DNA of 64,000 bases, taken from assembly GCF_000012305.1 (NCBI RefSeq), contig NC_007204.1, positions 2,480,001 through 2,544,000 on the forward strand. The letters are read 5' to 3'. Below the pieces are notes generated by a model. That model ran no database searches. It was given only the letters and a program-made list of their open reading frames with translations, and was not told where the DNA came from. The position numbers and the translations under genes were made by a program. This document shows, in pieces, positions 1 to 8,580 of the stretch. The stretch's first letter is position 1, and every line of letters starts with the position of its first letter. The DNA is from Psychrobacter arcticus 273-4 (lineage in GTDB: Bacteria; Pseudomonadota; Gammaproteobacteria; Pseudomonadales; Moraxellaceae).

Positions 1-1201
1 CAGTGATATCAGCTAAGACATCCTTGAGTGCCCCAAATCGTGCATGCAGCTCTAAATAATCGCCAAGCTTGGTTTTTAGGGCATTATTGGTATTGAGCTT
101 AGCCAAATCCAACCATTCGGCACGGTGCTCACGTACGTTGGTTTTGATGACGACTTTACTGCCAAAATGACTCGCCAGTGCCTCACTAACCGCAACCTGA
201 TCCGGTAATTCATGACTCAACATGATTTCCGCTGGCAAGTCATCCGTCACCTGAAAGTAAAACGAGGTAATAAAAGCGGATAAATTATCAGCCAGCGGCT
301 GGCTACTATCGACATCAGGAAAATAGTTTTTACCACCTAGCACACGGCCGCCACGTACGGTCAACACATTGACGCAAGTCATCCCTACTTGACTGGCAAT
401 GGCGATCACATCCGCCTCGCCCTGCACCGTATAGACGGCTTGCTTGGCTTGTACTTCGCGCAGCATAGACAACTGATCACGATAAAACACGGCTTTTTCA
501 AAGTCTAACTCTTCAGCAGAAGCTTCCATTTTTTCAATCAGCGCGCTATGAATATCGCTAGAGTCCCCCTTCAGGAAGCGAATGGTATTATTGACGTCCT
601 CGCTATACTCCTCGGCTGACACTAAGCCTACACAAGGCGCACGGCAGCGTTTAATCTGATATTCAAGACAAGGGCGCTTACGTTGCTTAAAAAACGTATT
701 GGTACATTGGCGCATTTGAAACATCTTTTGCATCAGCACCAGCGTCTCTTTTGCTGCATGAGCAGAGGGAAAAGGACCGAAAAAGCACCCCTTTTGATGA
801 TTGACTTTACCGCGACCATAAGCCAATCTTGGATAAGGCTGATCCGCTGAAATAAACACATAAAGATAGGACTTATCATCGCGCAATAGTACGTTATAAG
901 GCGGTCGATATTCTTTAATCAGATTTTGCTCAAGCAGCAGCGCTTCGGTTTCACTACGGGTAATAATGGTTTCAATATTATGGATCCGTGCGACCAGTGC
1001 ACGCGTCTTCGGATGGTCAATCGTCTTAGCAAAGTAGCTATTGACGCGACTTTTTAGCGATTTTGCTTTGCCGACATACAGAATATCGCCATTTTTACCC
1101 AGCATTTTATAGACCCCTGGCAAGTTTGGCAGGCGCTGGATGAGATGCTTTAGACGGGCTTTTTTATCGTCGACAGGACTCAATACGGAGACATTGACCA
1201 T
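1..1201 (-). CDS. uvrC: UvrABC excinuclease subunit C, N-terminal part (cut by window edge)
   Basis: Encodes the first 400 or so residues of UvrC, the subunit that makes both incisions around a UvrAB-marked lesion in nucleotide excision repair. Translating the minus strand from the ATG at 1201 gives a GIY-YIG nuclease domain at the N-terminus (GVYKML...[14 protein letters not shown], residues about 28-55), followed by the cysteine-bearing region ([18 protein letters not shown]) and a UVR motif ([15 protein letters not shown]) near residues 200-220 that contacts UvrB. UvrC is usually about 600 residues, so the RNase H-like second nuclease domain and HhH tail lie beyond position 1. There is no stop codon in the window. 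It lies downstream of the DUF3360 gene on the same strand but beyond that gene's terminator, so it probably has its own promoter. Confidence 0.96.
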   Translation of the reverse strand, partial: MVNVSVLSPVDDKKARLKHLIQRLPNLPGVYKMLGKNGDILYVGKAKSLKSRVNSYFAKTIDHPKTRALVARIHNIETIITRSETEALLLEQNLIKEYRPPYNVLLRDDKSYLYVFISADQPYPRLAYGRGKVNHQKGCFFGPFPSAHAAKETLVLMQKMFQMRQCTNTFFKQRKRPCLEYQIKRCRAPCVGLVSAEEYSEDVNNTIRFLKGDSSDIHSALIEKMEASAEELDFEKAVFYRDQLSMLREVQAKQAVYTVQGEADVIAIASQVGMTCVNVLTVRGGRVLGGKNYFPDVDSSQPLADNLSAFITSFYFQVTDDLPAEIMLSHELPDQVAVSEALASHFGSKVVIKTNVREHRAEWLDLAKLNTNNALKTKLGDYLELHARFGALKDVLADIT

Positions 1202-1293
1202 AGAATTTAGTGCTCTCAAGATACTGATATACAGATATTTATGGGGCGATAGTACGCGTTTTACAAGAATCGTTATCAGCTTAGCAATAACCA

Positions 1294-1327
1294 TAAAAAA
1301 AGCCAGCTCCGAGGCTGACTTTTTTGT
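1294..1327 (-). terminator. Intrinsic terminator after the DUF3360 gene
   Basis: Imperfect stem at 1301-1320 (AGTCAGCC/GGCTGGCT type with one GU pair on the minus strand), followed on the minus strand by seven T residues. It sits 40 bp past the stop of the permease gene and before uvrC. An A-run on the other side means it could also work weakly on the plus strand. Confidence 0.8.
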
Positions 1328-1360
1328 AGAAACGACTTTTTTATAGAAATAATAACGCTA

Positions 1361-2881
1361 CTAGTGACGGAAATTTGGCAGTAACGCTGGAATACCAGGC
1401 AACATACCGACAATTGCCATCACACCGGTTAATATTACAAAAGTAATCACCGGAATAATCCAACGGCTCATTTTAGTCAAATTGGCACTACGTTCTTTAG
1501 AGCCAATCAAGCCCAAGTTATCAAGCAATAACGTGAGCGACCAACCAAAAGCTGGGTTAACCAATGCAGAAGCAAACACCACAATAGCAGCAGACTGCGT
1601 AGTTTTACCTTCGCGGGTCATCTCCATGCCAGCCTCTAATAGTGGGATAAACACACCCACAATCAATGCCACGCACATCACTGGTTGCCAAATGGCCAAA
1701 TCCATCGGATAGCCCCAAACACCTGCGATGATACAGAATAGAGCCGTCAATAAAGCACCTGCAGGAATCGGACGCTTAGCAATCGCTGCTGGTACAATAT
1801 AAGTACCCCATGATGAAGCAAAGTTTGCCCCGCCAAGCACAGAACCTACAACCTGACGAAACGAGGCACTGGTCATCGTATCATCAATATCCATCAGCAC
1901 ACGTTCAGTACGTTTAGGGTAGCTGATTTTCTGGAAGACCTGATGACCCAAAAAGTCTGGTGACCACATAGCAACCGCCAAAATAGCAAACGGCAGTACT
2001 ACGATAAAGCTTTCAACCGTTGGTAACCCTAGCATCCAACCGGTGTTCTCACCCCACCAATACATCGGGTTCATATGCGGTAGACCTGGTGCAGTTTTAA
2101 ACGCAAAAGGTGCGCCTAATGCAAATGCGAGACCGCCACCTAAAAAACAGCTAAGCGGAACCGCAAGCCAGCGTTTTTGCCAGTGTTCAAGTAATGCATA
2201 TAGCAGGATAGTCGCCAGAATAATAAAGAAAGCAATGTGCGACATGCCAATCCCTTCTGCCCAAGCAAAGAGGTTCTTGACCTGTGAAGTGGTACCGATA
2301 AAGCCCAAGTAAATCAAAAGACCACCGCACACACCTTTACTGGTTAAATTGGCAAGCAAGCTACCCCCTTTACTAATAGCAAGCAATAGACCAAAAGCAC
2401 CAATAAGTAGGCCAAAAGCCATTGGATGCCCACCTGCAGCAACCACAATGGGAATCAGTGGAATAAGTGGCCCGTGAGTACCAGCAAGATTGGCTGTTGG
2501 TAGCAAGAATCCTGAAAACAAGATAATGAAGAACGAAACAATCAACAGCTCATAACGCACGTTTTCTAAAACAAACGCATCACCCAAACCAAGCGGCCCT
2601 GCAAAAGTCGCGGCAATAGCGCCGACCATCACCACTTTACCAATGGTTGCTGCCATCGCTGGAATAGTATCTTCATATTCAAAACGATAATCACGGAACG
2701 GCAAATTAGGACGCCAGCGCTTGGGCTGCATGATTTGTAGTTCACGATTGAGGTATGCATCACGGTTTTTAAAACTTGAATAAGGCTTATGTAATTCTAT
2801 ATAACTACCTTGAACATCATTATCAGAGGGGATTGGCTGCTGCGGATTGGCATCTAAAGGGGGAAGCTGCGTGTTACTCAT
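1361..2881 (-). CDS. DUF3360 family multi-pass inner-membrane permease
   Basis: A 506-residue polytopic membrane protein with about 12 hydrophobic segments after a soluble N-terminal region of about 70 residues. It carries the GTHGPLIPLIP and PAFGWSLTLLLDNLGL signatures I associate with DUF3360, a family of predicted transporters distantly related to the SulP/NCS2 group. The substrate is unknown. The reading frame extends upstream to 2926, but I prefer the ATG at 2881: AAGGA lies at the right distance before it (2887-2892), while the upstream ATG has no ribosome site. It is transcribed divergently from the thioesterase-like gene at 3367, across a region with a palindrome-bearing tandem repeat. 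It ends just before an intrinsic terminator. Family assignment is fairly firm; transport role is inferred. Confidence 0.85.
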   Translation of the reverse strand: MSNTQLPPLDANPQQPIPSDNDVQGSYIELHKPYSSFKNRDAYLNRELQIMQPKRWRPNLPFRDYRFEYEDTIPAMAATIGKVVMVGAIAATFAGPLGLGDAFVLENVRYELLIVSFFIILFSGFLLPTANLAGTHGPLIPLIPIVVAAGGHPMAFGLLIGAFGLLLAISKGGSLLANLTSKGVCGGLLIYLGFIGTTSQVKNLFAWAEGIGMSHIAFFIILATILLYALLEHWQKRWLAVPLSCFLGGGLAFALGAPFAFKTAPGLPHMNPMYWWGENTGWMLGLPTVESFIVVLPFAILAVAMWSPDFLGHQVFQKISYPKRTERVLMDIDDTMTSASFRQVVGSVLGGANFASSWGTYIVPAAIAKRPIPAGALLTALFCIIAGVWGYPMDLAIWQPVMCVALIVGVFIPLLEAGMEMTREGKTTQSAAIVVFASALVNPAFGWSLTLLLDNLGLIGSKERSANLTKMSRWIIPVITFVILTGVMAIVGMLPGIPALLPNFRH

Positions 2882-3366
2882 CACATGTCCTTGGGTCGAC
2901 CGACGTTTTAGTGACTGCTTATTCATTTACGAATCTTGCGATAAACGTTAAGCCACTGAAGAAAAAATGCGGTCATTGTATATCATAAGACTTTGGAACG
3001 CGAATTTATAACAATTCGAATATACTATAACTATAGCAATCATTAATAACGTAAAGTTTTCTTTTAAAATAAATACAAACTTATTAAGTGCTCAGTTGCC
3101 AACAAGATAGCAGATTGTAATCATTATCATCGCTCTTCTAATCAGTGATAATGCGTTATCATCCCTCTTCTAATCAGTGATAATGCGTTATCATCACATA
3201 AGCGATCGATAATCACGCATGGATAAAAACGAAGCGCTAATATTTGAATGAAGTTACGCTTTAGCTCTGGCGCCTTCATGAGTTTTTCACTATGATAAAT
3301 ACCTTTTTACCCATAACAATTGAATAATAGCAGTCTAAAAATCAAGAAGTACCCTAGGATGAGTTT
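2882..3366. other. Divergent intergenic region with possible operators
   Basis: 485 bp between the divergent DUF3360 and thioesterase-like genes. It holds the 32-bp tandem repeat at 3124-3196. Just left of that is an AT-rich stretch (rc GATAATGATTACAATC, about 3115-3130) that loosely resembles a Fur box. No further gene or RNA is visible. Confidence 0.5.
3124..3196. repeat. 32-bp tandem repeat, two full units, each with a TGATAATGCGTTATCA palindrome
   Basis: Units at 3133-3164 and 3165-3196 differ only at the last base. A partial unit (TTATCATCG) precedes them. Each unit contains TGATAA-TGCG-TTATCA, a perfect 6-bp inverted repeat (3146-3161 and 3178-3193). The position between divergent promoters suggests a duplicated regulator site, but no regulator is identified. 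Confidence 0.8.
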
Positions 3367-3924
3367 ATGAGTTTACTACCCAAAAATCTTGAGACGCTAA
3401 AACGTAACGCTAAAAAAAATATTATGCCATTGCTCACGCCTTATCTGCTTAAGCTGCGTATCAACACTTATGCACCCTATATCGGTGCCGGTATCAAAAT
3501 TGAGCACATCAATCTTGACCAAGGCCTATGCGTAGTGAGCATGGGGCTAAATAGCCTGAATAAGAATATTGTAGGGACACAATTTGGCGGCAGCTTATAT
3601 TCAATGGTTGATCCATTTTATATGCTCATGCTCATGCACCAGCTGGGTAGCAGTTATGTCGTTTGGGATAAAAGCTCACATATTGAATTTATCGCGCCGG
3701 GCAATAGCAAAGTCACTGCCCGAATGAAAATACCTAGCAATGAAGTCAAGATCATTCAAAAATTAGCAAAAGAGGGTGAACCCGTATTTCGTGAATACCA
3801 AGTAGATATCGTCGACGATCAGCAAAAGACCATCGCTATCGTCACAAAAACGCTATATATACGCTTGCGTAAGTACAGCAAATCTAAAGACCAAAACAGC
3901 CGTATTGAAAATTTTGAGGATTAA
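3367..3924 (+). CDS. DUF4442 / PaaI-like hotdog-fold putative thioesterase
   Basis: A 185-residue soluble protein. Residues 50-160 look like a hotdog fold: the GTQFGGSLYSMVDPFYMLMLMHQLG segment matches the central helix region of the DUF4442/YiiD C-terminal family, followed by beta strands (VWDKSSHIEFIAPG, VTARMKIP, FREYQVDIVDDQQKTIAIVTKTLYIR). Members are thought to act on acyl-thioesters; no specific substrate can be read here. AGGATGAG lies 8 nt before the ATG. It is a single-gene unit that ends at a bidirectional terminator shared with the rplS operon. Confidence 0.8.
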   Translation: MSLLPKNLETLKRNAKKNIMPLLTPYLLKLRINTYAPYIGAGIKIEHINLDQGLCVVSMGLNSLNKNIVGTQFGGSLYSMVDPFYMLMLMHQLGSSYVVWDKSSHIEFIAPGNSKVTARMKIPSNEVKIIQKLAKEGEPVFREYQVDIVDDQQKTIAIVTKTLYIRLRKYSKSKDQNSRIENFED

Positions 3925-4002
3925 AGGCAACGTTTAAAGCTGTCATTTAAATTTGTGATTTAAAACGTGTTTTATTTAAAGAATATGAATTAAAGCGACA
4001 GA

Positions 4003-4050
4003 AACAAAAACCCCAATCTGGCATTCGCACAGATTGGGGTTTTGTCTTTT
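4003..4050. terminator. Bidirectional intrinsic terminator
   Basis: Stem AACCCCAATCTG / AGATTGGGGTT between 4009 and 4041, with an A-run on the left and a T-rich run on the right. It separates the convergent thioesterase-like gene (plus) and rpsP-rimM-trmD-rplS (minus), and can serve both. Confidence 0.88.
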
Positions 4051-4192
4051 TTGGTATGACCCGCTTATTTATATGATAAACCTATGAATAAGGGCTTGTA
4101 TCTAGCTTTTCTTTATTACAGAATCGCATAATAGCGGTTCGGCAATAAATTAATCTTAAGCACAATACTTAAAACCAGATACTGGATATAAT

Positions 4193-4585
4193 CTAAGCGT
4201 CAGCTTTTGGCTTAACAACTTTAGGTGCACGCGGAGCAAGCTTCTCGCGGATACGTGCTGATTTACCAGAGCGCTCACGTAAGTAGTATAGTTTCGCACG
4301 GCGAACTGCACCACGGCGTTTCACTTCGATGCTGTCGATGATTGGTGAATGCAATTGGAATGCACGCTCAACGCCAACACCGCTTGAAATTTTACGTACG
4401 GTAAACGCTGAGTTTAAACCGCGGTTACGCTTAGCAATTACAACGCCTTCAAAAGCCTGTAAACGCTCACGCTCACCTTCACGTACTTTTACTTGAACCA
4501 CAACGGTATCGCCGGGTGCAAAGCTTGGGCGCTCAATCAATTGAGCATTTTCGATGACCTGAACCAATGGATGCTTATTGCTCAT
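4193..4585 (-). CDS. rplS: 50S ribosomal protein L19
   Basis: 130 residues with the typical L19 sequence ([35 protein letters not shown] split over residues 22-57; [32 protein letters not shown]). L19 sits at the 30S-50S interface. The ATG follows a GAGGAG Shine-Dalgarno. It is the last gene of rpsP-rimM-trmD-rplS, 188 bp downstream of trmD. Confidence 0.98.
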   Translation of the reverse strand: MSNKHPLVQVIENAQLIERPSFAPGDTVVVQVKVREGERERLQAFEGVVIAKRNRGLNSAFTVRKISSGVGVERAFQLHSPIIDSIEVKRRGAVRRAKLYYLRERSGKSARIREKLAPRAPKVVKPKADA

Positions 4586-4773
4586 GAGAGTTATCTCCTC
4601 ACATTAGATAATAGAGGCTTGACGCATATCACCTGTTTGTAATAATGGATCGTATCTTTTTAATGAGACACAACGTAAGTGGGTTATGACAAACGGCCAT
4701 TATGCTATGACTCGTTTTATTGTTGCGCAAAATTTTATTACTTAACTGTTTATCTCTTTAGCCGCTATCAACG

Positions 4774-5538
4774 CTATTTCTTATCTGCTTTTGCCAATGC
4801 TTTTAGCCATTTTGCTTGCTCTACCGTCGGCATAAACGCTTGCCATAAGTCAGGACGCCGCGTTTGCGTACGTTCGACTTGCTGACGAAAGCGCCACTGA
4901 GCGATATTGGCATGATGACCTGAAAGTAATACTTCAGGGACTGCCATACCAGCAAACTCATGCGGCTTAGTATAGTGTGGACAATCGAGCAAGCCATCGA
5001 CAAACGAGTCTTGCTCAGCTGACTTGTCATCGCCCATAATGTTCGGCAAACGACGTATCACACTATCCATCAGCACCATTGCAGGTAGCTCACCACCGGT
5101 AAGCACGTAATCACCAAGTGATATTTCCATGTCGACATACTGCGACAGTAAGCGCTCATCAATGCCTTCGTAACGACCACATAATATAATCATGCCGTCA
5201 TACTCAGTCATATCGACCACACTACTCTCACTAAGCGTCTGTCCTTGTGGTGACATATAAATCACCGGACAGTGCGCTTTGTCGACACGGCAGCCATACT
5301 GACTCGCTCTCAGGCGCGCATCCTCGATAGCTTGTGATAATGGCTCAGCCATCATCACCATGCCAGGACCGCCACCATACGGGCGTTCATCAATACGGCG
5401 ATAATTATCACTGGTATAATCACGCGGGTTAATGCATTCAATCGTTACTTGCTTCTGAGCGACTGCTCGACCTGTGATTCCAAACTCACGAATCGTGGCA
5501 AACATCTCAGGAAAAATACTAATAACGGCAAAATACAT
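4774..5538 (-). CDS. trmD: tRNA (guanine37-N1)-methyltransferase
   Basis: TrmD methylates G37 next to the anticodon with S-adenosylmethionine and prevents +1 frameshifting. The conserved start [13 protein letters not shown], the [10 protein letters not shown] segment and the trefoil-knot region ([26 protein letters not shown]) are all present. I place the start at 5538, giving 254 residues, the normal family length. The longer open frame to 5598 adds 20 residues that do not resemble TrmD. Third gene of the rpsP operon. Confidence 0.96.
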
Positions 5539-5640
5539 CGGATGTCTACTTGCGCAGTGGCTAATATTGGCTAAACAAATCGGTATTACTATCAACAACC
5601 TTAAGCGATAAAGTTAAAACTTATATCACTAAAGCTTGTT

Positions 5641-6174
5641 TTAATAGTCACTTGGCCATGCCACCAGCACTGTTTTTTCAGTCAGATCGACCTTCACTAC
5701 AGTTTGCTTGTGCCATGGAATCAGACGCTCTTCTTTATCCAAGCTGTCTGAAGTTGCCGCAACCCGCATGATAGCGTGGGCGCCAGTCTCAAACATCTCA
5801 GTAATATCGCCTAGATACTCATCCTGCTCATTAATAACGCGCAGAGTGACCAAATCCGACCAGTAATATTCATCTTCAGCAGGTTCTGGCAAGATGTCTT
5901 GCTCGACCCAAAGAGTTACCCCGTTCATGGTCTCAGCAACATTGCGATCAGGAATCTGCTCAAATTGAGCGACAACTCCTGTGCCTTGTTGACGCCAAGC
6001 CTTTACCGTCAAAGGTTTCATACCGGTAGCGGTTTTCATCCACCAAGGCTTGATGTCAAATATCGCCGTACGATCGTCTGTTTCACTAAATACCCAAAGC
6101 CAACCTTTGATGCCATAAGGCTTTTTGAGCTGACCAATTTTCATAAGGGCACTAGCGTTTGGAGCAGAAGACAT
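5641..6174 (-). CDS. rimM: 16S rRNA processing / 30S maturation protein RimM
   Basis: 177 residues. The N-terminal barrel begins with MKIGQLKKPYGIKGWLWVFSETDD, and the PRC-like C-terminal domain contains EDEYYWSDLVTLRV and the end KVDLTEKTVLVAWP. RimM binds S19 and helps mature the 30S head. The open frame continues to 6225 through a hydrophobic stretch unlike RimM; the ATG at 6174 with an upstream AGG is the better start. Second gene of the operon. Confidence 0.95.
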   Translation of the reverse strand: MSSAPNASALMKIGQLKKPYGIKGWLWVFSETDDRTAIFDIKPWWMKTATGMKPLTVKAWRQQGTGVVAQFEQIPDRNVAETMNGVTLWVEQDILPEPAEDEYYWSDLVTLRVINEQDEYLGDITEMFETGAHAIMRVAATSDSLDKEERLIPWHKQTVVKVDLTEKTVLVAWPSDY

Positions 6175-6371
6175 AACGGCTAACCTAACAATGATGAAAA
6201 CAGCGATGATAAATAAAAAAGCCATTAAAAACGATAAACGTAAAAAACGATAAACGTAGTCAAAAGCGATAAACAGTTAATGGCGTACCCTGGTTAGACC
6301 AGTTACGCTAGGTATTCTTAAGCCAACTGATTGACGCAGCAAATGCGCTATCAGTATGTTGCAGCCAAAAC

Positions 6372-6641
6372 TTAAGCAGTAGCTTCAGTTTGAGCAGCAG
6401 ACTTATTATAAGCTTTTGCTAATGAAGCAACGCGATCAGAAGGTTGTGCACCTTTTGCGACCCACGCATTATACGCTTCCATGTTCAAGCGCACTGCTTC
6501 TTCAGAATCTTTAGCGAGTGGGTTAAAAAAGCCGATGTTTTCAATATAGCGACCGTCACGCGCGCGGCGTTGATCAGCAACAACTACTTGATAAAATGGG
6601 CGTTTCTTGGCACCGCCCCGTGCTAAACGAATAACAACCAT
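6372..6641 (-). CDS. rpsP: 30S ribosomal protein S16
   Basis: 89 residues beginning [20 protein letters not shown], the universal S16 start. It is the first gene of the four-gene operon, with a purine-rich ribosome site (GAGAG) before the ATG and a good promoter at 6681-6709. The alanine-rich tail is normal for S16. Confidence 0.98.
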   Translation of the reverse strand: MVVIRLARGGAKKRPFYQVVVADQRRARDGRYIENIGFFNPLAKDSEEAVRLNMEAYNAWVAKGAQPSDRVASLAKAYNKSAAQTEATA

Positions 6642-6680
6642 GTGAATTCTCTCTTTCGCAGGTATACCAAAAAGGGCATA

Positions 6681-6709
6681 ATTATACCACAGTCTTATTT
6701 TATTGAAAA
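6681..6709 (-). promoter_or_regulatory. Sigma-70 promoter of the rpsP operon, extended -10
   Basis: On the minus strand: TTTTCA (6709-6704), 17-bp spacer, then TATAAT (6686-6681) preceded by TGG, so an extended -10. Transcription would start near 6674, about 33 bp before the rpsP ATG. Confidence 0.7.
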
Positions 6710-6961
6710 CATAAACTGCGCTTATTTAATTATTTATTAACAATAGCTTAAATCGTTATGGCTGTAAATAAGATTCATAAATCGTACTCATAGCTATAAG
6801 AGATGCTCGTATCTCCTGCCGTCGTTTTCTATCTTGAATACGCTATCTCATGATAGTGAGTTATGAAAGCTAGCAGCGTTATTAGTGGGTTATGCTATTC
6901 TAGCAATAGCATAACCCACTGCCGCTTCCGCTTCTATTGCCTCATAATAATTTGGATTCCT

Positions 6962-8431
6962 ATGACCACGCCAAACCCACCATTGCCTCATAAAAGCTGG
7001 TTACCCCGCTCGTATTCTAATAGTTGGTTAACTACCTTGATGGTGGCTTTTATTGTCATCATAAGCGTTGGGGTATCGATTTTATTTTTTTGGCGTAGTC
7101 TGTATTTACCAGAACTCAAAAGCCATGCTCGCTATTTGACCAGCGAGCTTCGGCTGATGAACAGCACCAATCGAGACTGGAGGGACAATCCTGAAGTGCG
7201 TCAGTGGATTTATCAGCACTCGCATGTGGTGGTGGTGGTTAATCCGAGCGATTTTCCAGAGGTTGCTGATAAAGCCTTTGTTAACGTTTTTACGGATGTA
7301 TTACAGCGAGAAATCGGCGCGCAATTAGGGCGACCAGTTGAGGTGTATTTTAAGTTTAAACCGACCCCACAGCTTTGGGTGCAAGACAGTCGCGATAGCA
7401 GTTTTTGGATACGCGAACCGGTGGTCTATTATTCGCAGTACAGCCCAACTTTATTGATCTTGTTTTTGTTTGGGCTACCAATTTTGACACTATTGACGAT
7501 TATTTTATTAGCCCGTCAGCTAAATCGTCCCTTACGTTATCTTCAACGTGCTGCCACCAACTATATTCAGTTGGGTCATGCAACAACGCTACCCACACAT
7601 CATGGTCCTACCGAAATTCGCCAAGTAAATATGGCCTTTAATCGTCTGTTTACCACCCTTAATCAAGCGCAAAAAGAGCGCACGATCATGTTAGCAGGTA
7701 TCTCACACGATCTGCGTACCCCGCTGACTCGTATGCGCTTAACCGCTGAGATGCTGCCCGATGATTTTTTTCGTGAAGGTTTGATTTACGACATCGAAGA
7801 TATGGATGCTATTCTGGAGCAGTTTATCTCGTTTATGAAGGATGGCTCGGATGAGCCTGTACGCCTCACCAATTTAGATACCATATTTAGTGAGATTATG
7901 GTGCAGTTTGCGCCGCTAGAGTTTATTTATCAATCAGAATGCAGCAAGCTTGTACCCGTACGCCCTATGTCAATTAAGCGCCTGATTATCAATCTGGTCA
8001 ATAATGCAAAGCATTATGGTGAGCCACCTATTTATTTATCCGCGGTTGTAATGCCAACTTTTATAGAAAAAGAGGTGATAGAGTACAGCGACGTCGTGAC
8101 TGAGAATACGGTCAATAAAGAAGCAAAAGAGCAATTGGTTATATGTGTGCGAGACTGCGGTGGCGGAGTGGCAGAAGATCAACTCGAGCGTGTCATGCAG
8201 CCTTTCGAACGTGGCGAGTCAGCGCGTACCACCCAAGGGAGCGGTTTAGGCTTAGCGATTGTTAACCGTATTGCACGCTTGCATCATGGAACAGTTGAGG
8301 CTATTAATCATCCAAATGGTGGTCTACAAGTCTGTATTCGCATCCCTCTCATCTCGGAAGTTGCCGGAGAACAGCTTTTGGATGTCAAACCGGATACAAA
8401 GCCCGTTATTGATAATAGCGCAAATCAATAA
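6962..8431 (+). CDS. EnvZ-like membrane histidine kinase without an adjacent regulator
   Basis: 489 residues from the ATG at 6962. A first membrane segment (residues about 24-44) is followed by a periplasmic region of about 135 residues with QREIGAQLGRPVEVYF and WIREP, as in EnvZ. A second membrane segment and HAMP domain follow. The H-box is MLAGISHDLRTPLTRMRL (phospho-acceptor His249), then an N-box (NLVNNAKHYG), a G1 box (DCGGG) and a G2 box (GSGLGLAIV). The overall match is to EnvZ, which senses envelope or osmotic stress and phosphorylates OmpR. No ompR lies next to it: the left neighbour is divergent rpsP and the right neighbour is convergent bfmS. The partner must be elsewhere, or it talks to BfmR. 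The open frame begins at 6863, but the added 33 residues look non-coding. Confidence 0.85.
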   Translation: MTTPNPPLPHKSWLPRSYSNSWLTTLMVAFIVIISVGVSILFFWRSLYLPELKSHARYLTSELRLMNSTNRDWRDNPEVRQWIYQHSHVVVVVNPSDFPEVADKAFVNVFTDVLQREIGAQLGRPVEVYFKFKPTPQLWVQDSRDSSFWIREPVVYYSQYSPTLLILFLFGLPILTLLTIILLARQLNRPLRYLQRAATNYIQLGHATTLPTHHGPTEIRQVNMAFNRLFTTLNQAQKERTIMLAGISHDLRTPLTRMRLTAEMLPDDFFREGLIYDIEDMDAILEQFISFMKDGSDEPVRLTNLDTIFSEIMVQFAPLEFIYQSECSKLVPVRPMSIKRLIINLVNNAKHYGEPPIYLSAVVMPTFIEKEVIEYSDVVTENTVNKEAKEQLVICVRDCGGGVAEDQLERVMQPFERGESARTTQGSGLGLAIVNRIARLHHGTVEAINHPNGGLQVCIRIPLISEVAGEQLLDVKPDTKPVIDNSANQ

Positions 8432-8470
8432 TGCTAAAAAAATAACGACTGGCTATCGTTGTTTTTCTTT

Positions 8471-8516
8471 GTTGTTTCTAACTTATTAGCGCCATCTATA
8501 ATCAGTTAGAAACAAC
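8471..8516. terminator. Long hairpin between convergent kinase genes
   Basis: Perfect 13-bp inverted repeat GTTGTTTCTAACT / AGTTAGAAACAAC with a 20-nt loop. Further pairing outside is possible (CTATCG near 8453 with CGATAG near 8521). It lies between the convergent envZ-like gene and bfmS. There is no clean T-run, so it may be a weak or Rho-assisted bidirectional terminator. Confidence 0.55.
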
Positions 8517-8580
8517 ATGACGATAGTCGATTTAATTTAACAAAGCTACCGTGCTATTTTTTAAAATGTATTAACGATGC

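Noticed and set aside
3124..3196. Tandem repeat considered as a CRISPR array
   Set aside because: Units are directly contiguous without unique spacers, only two copies, and no cas genes are in the window.
5539..5598. Upstream extension of trmD
   Set aside because: The added residues do not match TrmD and the normal start [13 protein letters not shown] is internal.
6175..6225. Hydrophobic N-terminal extension of rimM as a membrane anchor
   Set aside because: Best explained by an open frame upstream of the true ATG at 6174.
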